Positions 14,979 through 17,263 of a stretch of DNA of 17,263 nt are shown here, in pieces. Below the pieces are notes generated by a model. That model was not told the DNA's origin. It did no database searches and was given only the letters and a program-made list of their open reading frames with translations. Both the position numbers and the translations under genes were made by a program. Within the stretch, counting starts at the first letter, position 1; every line of letters starts with the position of its first letter. The stretch is from Eubacterium sp. (GTDB lineage Bacteria; Bacillota; Clostridia; Lachnospirales; Lachnospiraceae): positions 1 to 17,263 of the forward strand of contig DNFT01000002.1 in NCBI GenBank assembly GCA_003486385.1, given 5' to 3'.

Positions 14979-14986
14979 ATGCAAAA

Positions 14987-15002
14987 CTTACATTTGTGTA
15001 AG
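14987..15002. promoter_or_regulatory. Palindromic response-regulator box
   Basis: CTTACA-TTTG-TGTAAG is a perfect 6-bp inverted repeat with a 4-bp spacer. A second half-site, CTTACATTT (14966-14974), lies exactly 21 bp away, two helical turns. The TTACA-N4-TGTAA form resembles boxes I associate with BceR-like regulators upstream of bceAB. The position upstream of the ABC genes fits. Confidence 0.65.
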
Positions 15003-15015
15003 AATTTGCTTATCA

Positions 15016-16050
15016 CTATTCAACCTCAAGCTTATCTCTTTCAAGCCCTATGATTATGGTTGTCCCATGCCCCGGAGCTGACTCCGCCTTGATGCTGTGC
15101 CCGAGATTGTCGCATATCCGCCTGCACAGATAGAGCCCTATTCCGCTCGCCTTTCTGTCAGCCCGTCCGTTAAAGCCCGTGTATCCCTTATCGAATATCC
15201 TCGGCAAATCCTCAGCCGCGATGCCTATTCCGGTGTCACTTATCACAAGCCTGTCCCCGTCACATTTGATGCTGATGCTTCCCGAAGAAGTATATTTCAC
15301 CGCATTTGACAAAACCTGCTCCACCACAAAGCCCAGCCATTTCTCATCGGTGAGCGCAACCTCGTCCGTATGCTCATACTCAAGCGCAAGCTTCTTCATT
15401 ATGAACTGTGGCGCAAGCCTTCGCACTGCCGGGCGAATAATGTCATCAACCCTGTATTCCTTAATCACATAGTCCGTGAAATCCGAATCAAGCCTCAAAA
15501 AGCACAGCACCATCTGAACATACTGCTCCACCCTGAACAGCTCCGCGCGCAGCCTCCTTGAATCCTCCGAGTCCTCCTTCTGTAATATCAAATGCATTGA
15601 GGCAATCGGCGTCTTAATCTGGTGCACCCACATGGTATAGTAGTCGACCATGTCCGAATATTTCATGTTCATGGAGTCATTCAATCTCATTCCCCCATTT
15701 TTAAGACGTTCAATTATTTCAAGAAGCTCATTTTCTATCTCATCAGTAGTATTCACCTGTTTTCTTATCTCGGCAGTATCCAGTATCTTTACGAACTCAC
15801 TGTCATCTCCGACTGCCCTTTGAAGGATTTCCTGCATATTTTTCCATTTTCCATATTCTGAACACGCCATGATAGCAAATGCCGCAGCCATTATCACCAT
15901 GCAGACAAGTGCCGGGTATAACACTGCTGCAACAGTTACTCCATACATCCAGAAGGTAAATGCAAATATGGCACTGCACACCAGAACCATCAGAAATGAC
16001 TTCTTCTTACTTATTATGTAGTTTAATATAAAATGAATTTTTCTGTTCAT
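15016..16050 (-). CDS. Intramembrane-sensing histidine kinase (BceS-like)
   Basis: This 344-residue kinase has two closely spaced N-terminal helices (about 19-38 and 41-62) with almost no extracellular loop. That marks an intramembrane-sensing kinase that relies on its partner transporter to detect the peptide. The dimerisation and phosphotransfer segment has His143 in MWVHQIKTPIA. The ATPase domain shows the N box EQVLSNAVKYT (Asn249), G1 SDTGIGI (271-277), F box near Phe286 and G2 GIGLYLC (303-309). It should phosphorylate the response regulator encoded 146 bp upstream. ATG at 16050 follows AGGGAA by 6 nt. A terminator comes 37 bp after the stop. Confidence 0.95.
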   Translation of the reverse strand: MNRKIHFILNYIISKKKSFLMVLVCSAIFAFTFWMYGVTVAAVLYPALVCMVIMAAAFAIMACSEYGKWKNMQEILQRAVGDDSEFVKILDTAEIRKQVNTTDEIENELLEIIERLKNGGMRLNDSMNMKYSDMVDYYTMWVHQIKTPIASMHLILQKEDSEDSRRLRAELFRVEQYVQMVLCFLRLDSDFTDYVIKEYRVDDIIRPAVRRLAPQFIMKKLALEYEHTDEVALTDEKWLGFVVEQVLSNAVKYTSSGSISIKCDGDRLVISDTGIGIAAEDLPRIFDKGYTGFNGRADRKASGIGLYLCRRICDNLGHSIKAESAPGHGTTIIIGLERDKLEVE

Positions 16051-16196
16051 GTGTCATTCCCTGTTTTTCAATTATATATTTTTTCAGAAAGCCCGCATTC
16101 CACAAATCTGTACAGCTTCATATGTTATCGTATTTCTGAACACACAGCTACGCAGCACTATGTATAACTGTATTTCCTAATGCTTACGTACACAGC
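16051..16196. other. Regulator-kinase intergenic region with an inverted repeat
   Basis: The 146-bp gap is long for a two-component pair. It contains TTCAGAAA (16083-16090) and TTTCTGAA (16133-16140), an 8-bp inverted repeat with a 42-nt loop followed on the minus strand by A rather than T, so it is not a standard terminator. It may modulate mRNA stability between the two genes. No convincing promoter was seen. Confidence 0.4.
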
Positions 16197-16874
16197 TTAG
16201 TCTGCCTGCACAATGTATCCCACACCGAACTTCGTCCCGATGAAATCCTTAAGTCCGGCATTATCAAGCTTCTTTCTCAGCCTGTTCACATTCACTGTGA
16301 GGGTATTCTCATCGACAAAGCTGTCACTCTCCCACAGCCTCTCCATAAGACTCTCCCGGCTGACCACCTTGCCCCTGTTCTCCATAAGCGTTAGAAGAAT
16401 CTTATACTCGTTCTTGCTCAAATCTATATTTTTCCCCTGATATGTAAGCGTGTTGTCCGACATGTTGAGCATCGCTCCATTGTGCTCAATTATGCTCACT
16501 GACGCAGCAAAATCATAGCTTCGCCTCAGCATCGCCGACAGCTTTGCAATCAGCACATTCCTGTCAAACGGCTTCGCGATAAAATCATCTGCACCCATAT
16601 TCATCGCCATGAGTATATTCATATTGTCTGATGCCGACGATAGAAATATTATCGGTAGCTTGGACACATTTCTTATACGGCTGCACCAGTAATACCCATC
16701 AAAATACGGCAGCGATATGTCAAGCAGAACCAGATGCGGCTTCACCTTGGCAAACTCCGCCATTATATTCTCAAAATTCTTTGCAATATGCACCTCGAGC
16801 TCCCAGCCTGCGGCATAATCTGCAATCTCCTTTGCAATCCCCTCGTCGTCCTCGACCAGCAATATTTTATACAT
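16197..16874 (-). CDS. OmpR-family response regulator (BceR-like)
   Basis: This 225-residue regulator has a receiver domain (1-118) with acidic pocket Asp9/Asp10, phospho-acceptor Asp52 in LVLLDISLP, Ser80 and Lys101 in AKPF. A winged-helix DNA-binding domain (about 128-225) follows, with the recognition helix in DENTLTVNVNRLRKKL. When phosphorylated by the adjacent kinase it would activate the ABC transporter operon, probably at the TTACA-N4-TGTAA palindrome. ATG at 16874 has GGGGAG 7 nt upstream, and a sigma-A promoter lies about 45 bp upstream. It is the first protein gene after the rRNA operon terminator. Confidence 0.95.
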   Translation of the reverse strand: MYKILLVEDDEGIAKEIADYAAGWELEVHIAKNFENIMAEFAKVKPHLVLLDISLPYFDGYYWCSRIRNVSKLPIIFLSSASDNMNILMAMNMGADDFIAKPFDRNVLIAKLSAMLRRSYDFAASVSIIEHNGAMLNMSDNTLTYQGKNIDLSKNEYKILLTLMENRGKVVSRESLMERLWESDSFVDENTLTVNVNRLRKKLDNAGLKDFIGTKFGVGYIVQAD

Positions 16875-16917
16875 TTATCCACTCCCCATATCCATATTTT
16901 CTCAAAAAGATACATTA

Positions 16918-16946
16918 AATATAGTATGATTTCATGGGTATTTCAA
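16918..16946 (-). promoter_or_regulatory. Sigma-A promoter of the two-component genes
   Basis: TTGAAA (16946-16941), a 17-bp spacer and TATATT (16923-16918) place the start near 16911, with a 37-nt leader carrying the GGGGAG ribosome binding site. Confidence 0.75.
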
Positions 16947-17043
16947 TCTTTTTCTTAATAGCTTATTATTTATCTTCTTAACAAAATTACCGGCTGTTTT
17001 ACATTTCTTAATAATTTATTTACACCATTTTGAGTTAATTCCA

Positions 17044-17074
17044 ATAAAAAAACCGCAGCACACCGGCTACGGTT
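17044..17074 (-). terminator. Intrinsic terminator of the rRNA operon
   Basis: On the minus strand AACCGTAGC (17074-17066) pairs with GCTGCGGTT (17059-17051), nine pairs with one G-U, around a 6-nt loop, followed by seven T. It lies about 65 bp after the 23S 3' end. Confidence 0.9.
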
Positions 17075-17137
17075 AGAATTCTTGTTCCTTCAAAACCACA
17101 CATTAAACTATCAGATGTTTTTAACCTGAACCATTTC

Positions 17138-17263
17138 TGGTCAAGCCCTCGACCTATTAGTATTGGTCAGCTGCAAGCGTTGCCGCTCTTCCACCTCCAA
17201 CCTATCTACCTTGTCGTCTACAAGGGGTCTTACTGCCTAAGCAGGGATATCTCATCTTGAGGG
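17138..17263 (-). rRNA. 23S ribosomal RNA, 3' end (partial)
   Basis: The reverse complement ends with the conserved 3' terminus of bacterial 23S rRNA: a stretch matching ACCAATACTAATAGGTCGAG and then GGCTTGACC, equivalent to the E. coli ending CGGTACTAATGAACCGTGAGGCTTAACCTT. The gene continues beyond the right edge. The exact mature 3' end (near 17138) is estimated from the terminal 5'-3' pairing region. No 5S gene lies between this end and the terminator. Confidence 0.93.

Noticed and set aside
16083..16140. Inverted repeat between regulator and kinase genes as a terminator
   Set aside because: The stem is only 8 bp with a 42-nt loop and is followed by A residues on the transcribed strand.
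17075..17137. 5S rRNA or tRNA after the 23S gene
   Set aside because: The space is only about 63 bp and holds no 5S-like or cloverleaf pattern before the terminator.

Overview
The window reads as a chromosomal segment of a low-to-mid GC Gram-positive anaerobe, most likely a gut Clostridia/Lachnospiraceae species. The grounds are strong GGAGG-type ribosome binding sites, sigma-A promoters with 16-17 bp spacers, a Bce-type resistance module, PAS domains with a Cys cluster feeding GGDEF output, and long intrinsic terminators. The family assignment is an inference from gene style, not from a search. Every convincing gene lies on the minus strand, co-directional with the rRNA operon whose 23S 3' end occupies the right edge.

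Layout in the direction of transcription, right to left. (1) The 3' end of a 23S rRNA gene, closed by an intrinsic terminator about 65 bp downstream with no 5S gene between them. (2) A Bce-like antimicrobial-peptide sensing and resistance module: OmpR-type response regulator, intramembrane-sensing histidine kinase, an intrinsic terminator, then an ABC ATPase and a 10-TM FtsX-type permease. A perfect palindrome, CTTACA-N4-TGTAAG, lies just upstream of the ABC genes and is the likely regulator box. An 82-bp dispersed repeat sits between ATPase and permease and supplies the permease ribosome binding site. (3) A PAS-GAF-GGDEF diguanylate cyclase with its own strong promoter, followed 29 nt later by a DEAD-box RNA helicase with a long charged tail. 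A long branched hairpin terminates the helicase. A second copy of the 82-bp repeat lies next to that hairpin.

(4) A 746-bp stretch that looks like a gap but holds a clear promoter, inverted repeats on and after the -10 box, five exact-period 14-bp tandem repeats, and a 42-residue membrane microprotein gene. The stop codon of that small gene overlaps the start of a ZIP-family metal transporter gene. I consider this the most interesting locus in the window. (5) A phosphonate-type ABC importer operon, phnD-phnC-phnE-phnE, with a promoter, a hairpin between phnD and phnC, and a terminator whose 3' arm carries the -35 box of the next promoter. No C-P lyase gene is visible. (6) A membrane-bound 7TM-PAS-GGDEF-EAL protein with a degenerate GGDEF and intact EAL motifs, so probably a c-di-GMP phosphodiesterase, followed by a small PGDYG-like protein and a bidirectional terminator. 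(7) The left 140 bp hold a strongly foldable element (two perfect hairpins enclosed by outer stems) of unknown identity.

The window therefore pairs c-di-GMP synthesis (3) with probable degradation (6), two nutrient importers (metal, phosphonate-type) and a cell-envelope stress module. No phage, CRISPR array, tRNA or intact insertion sequence was recognised.
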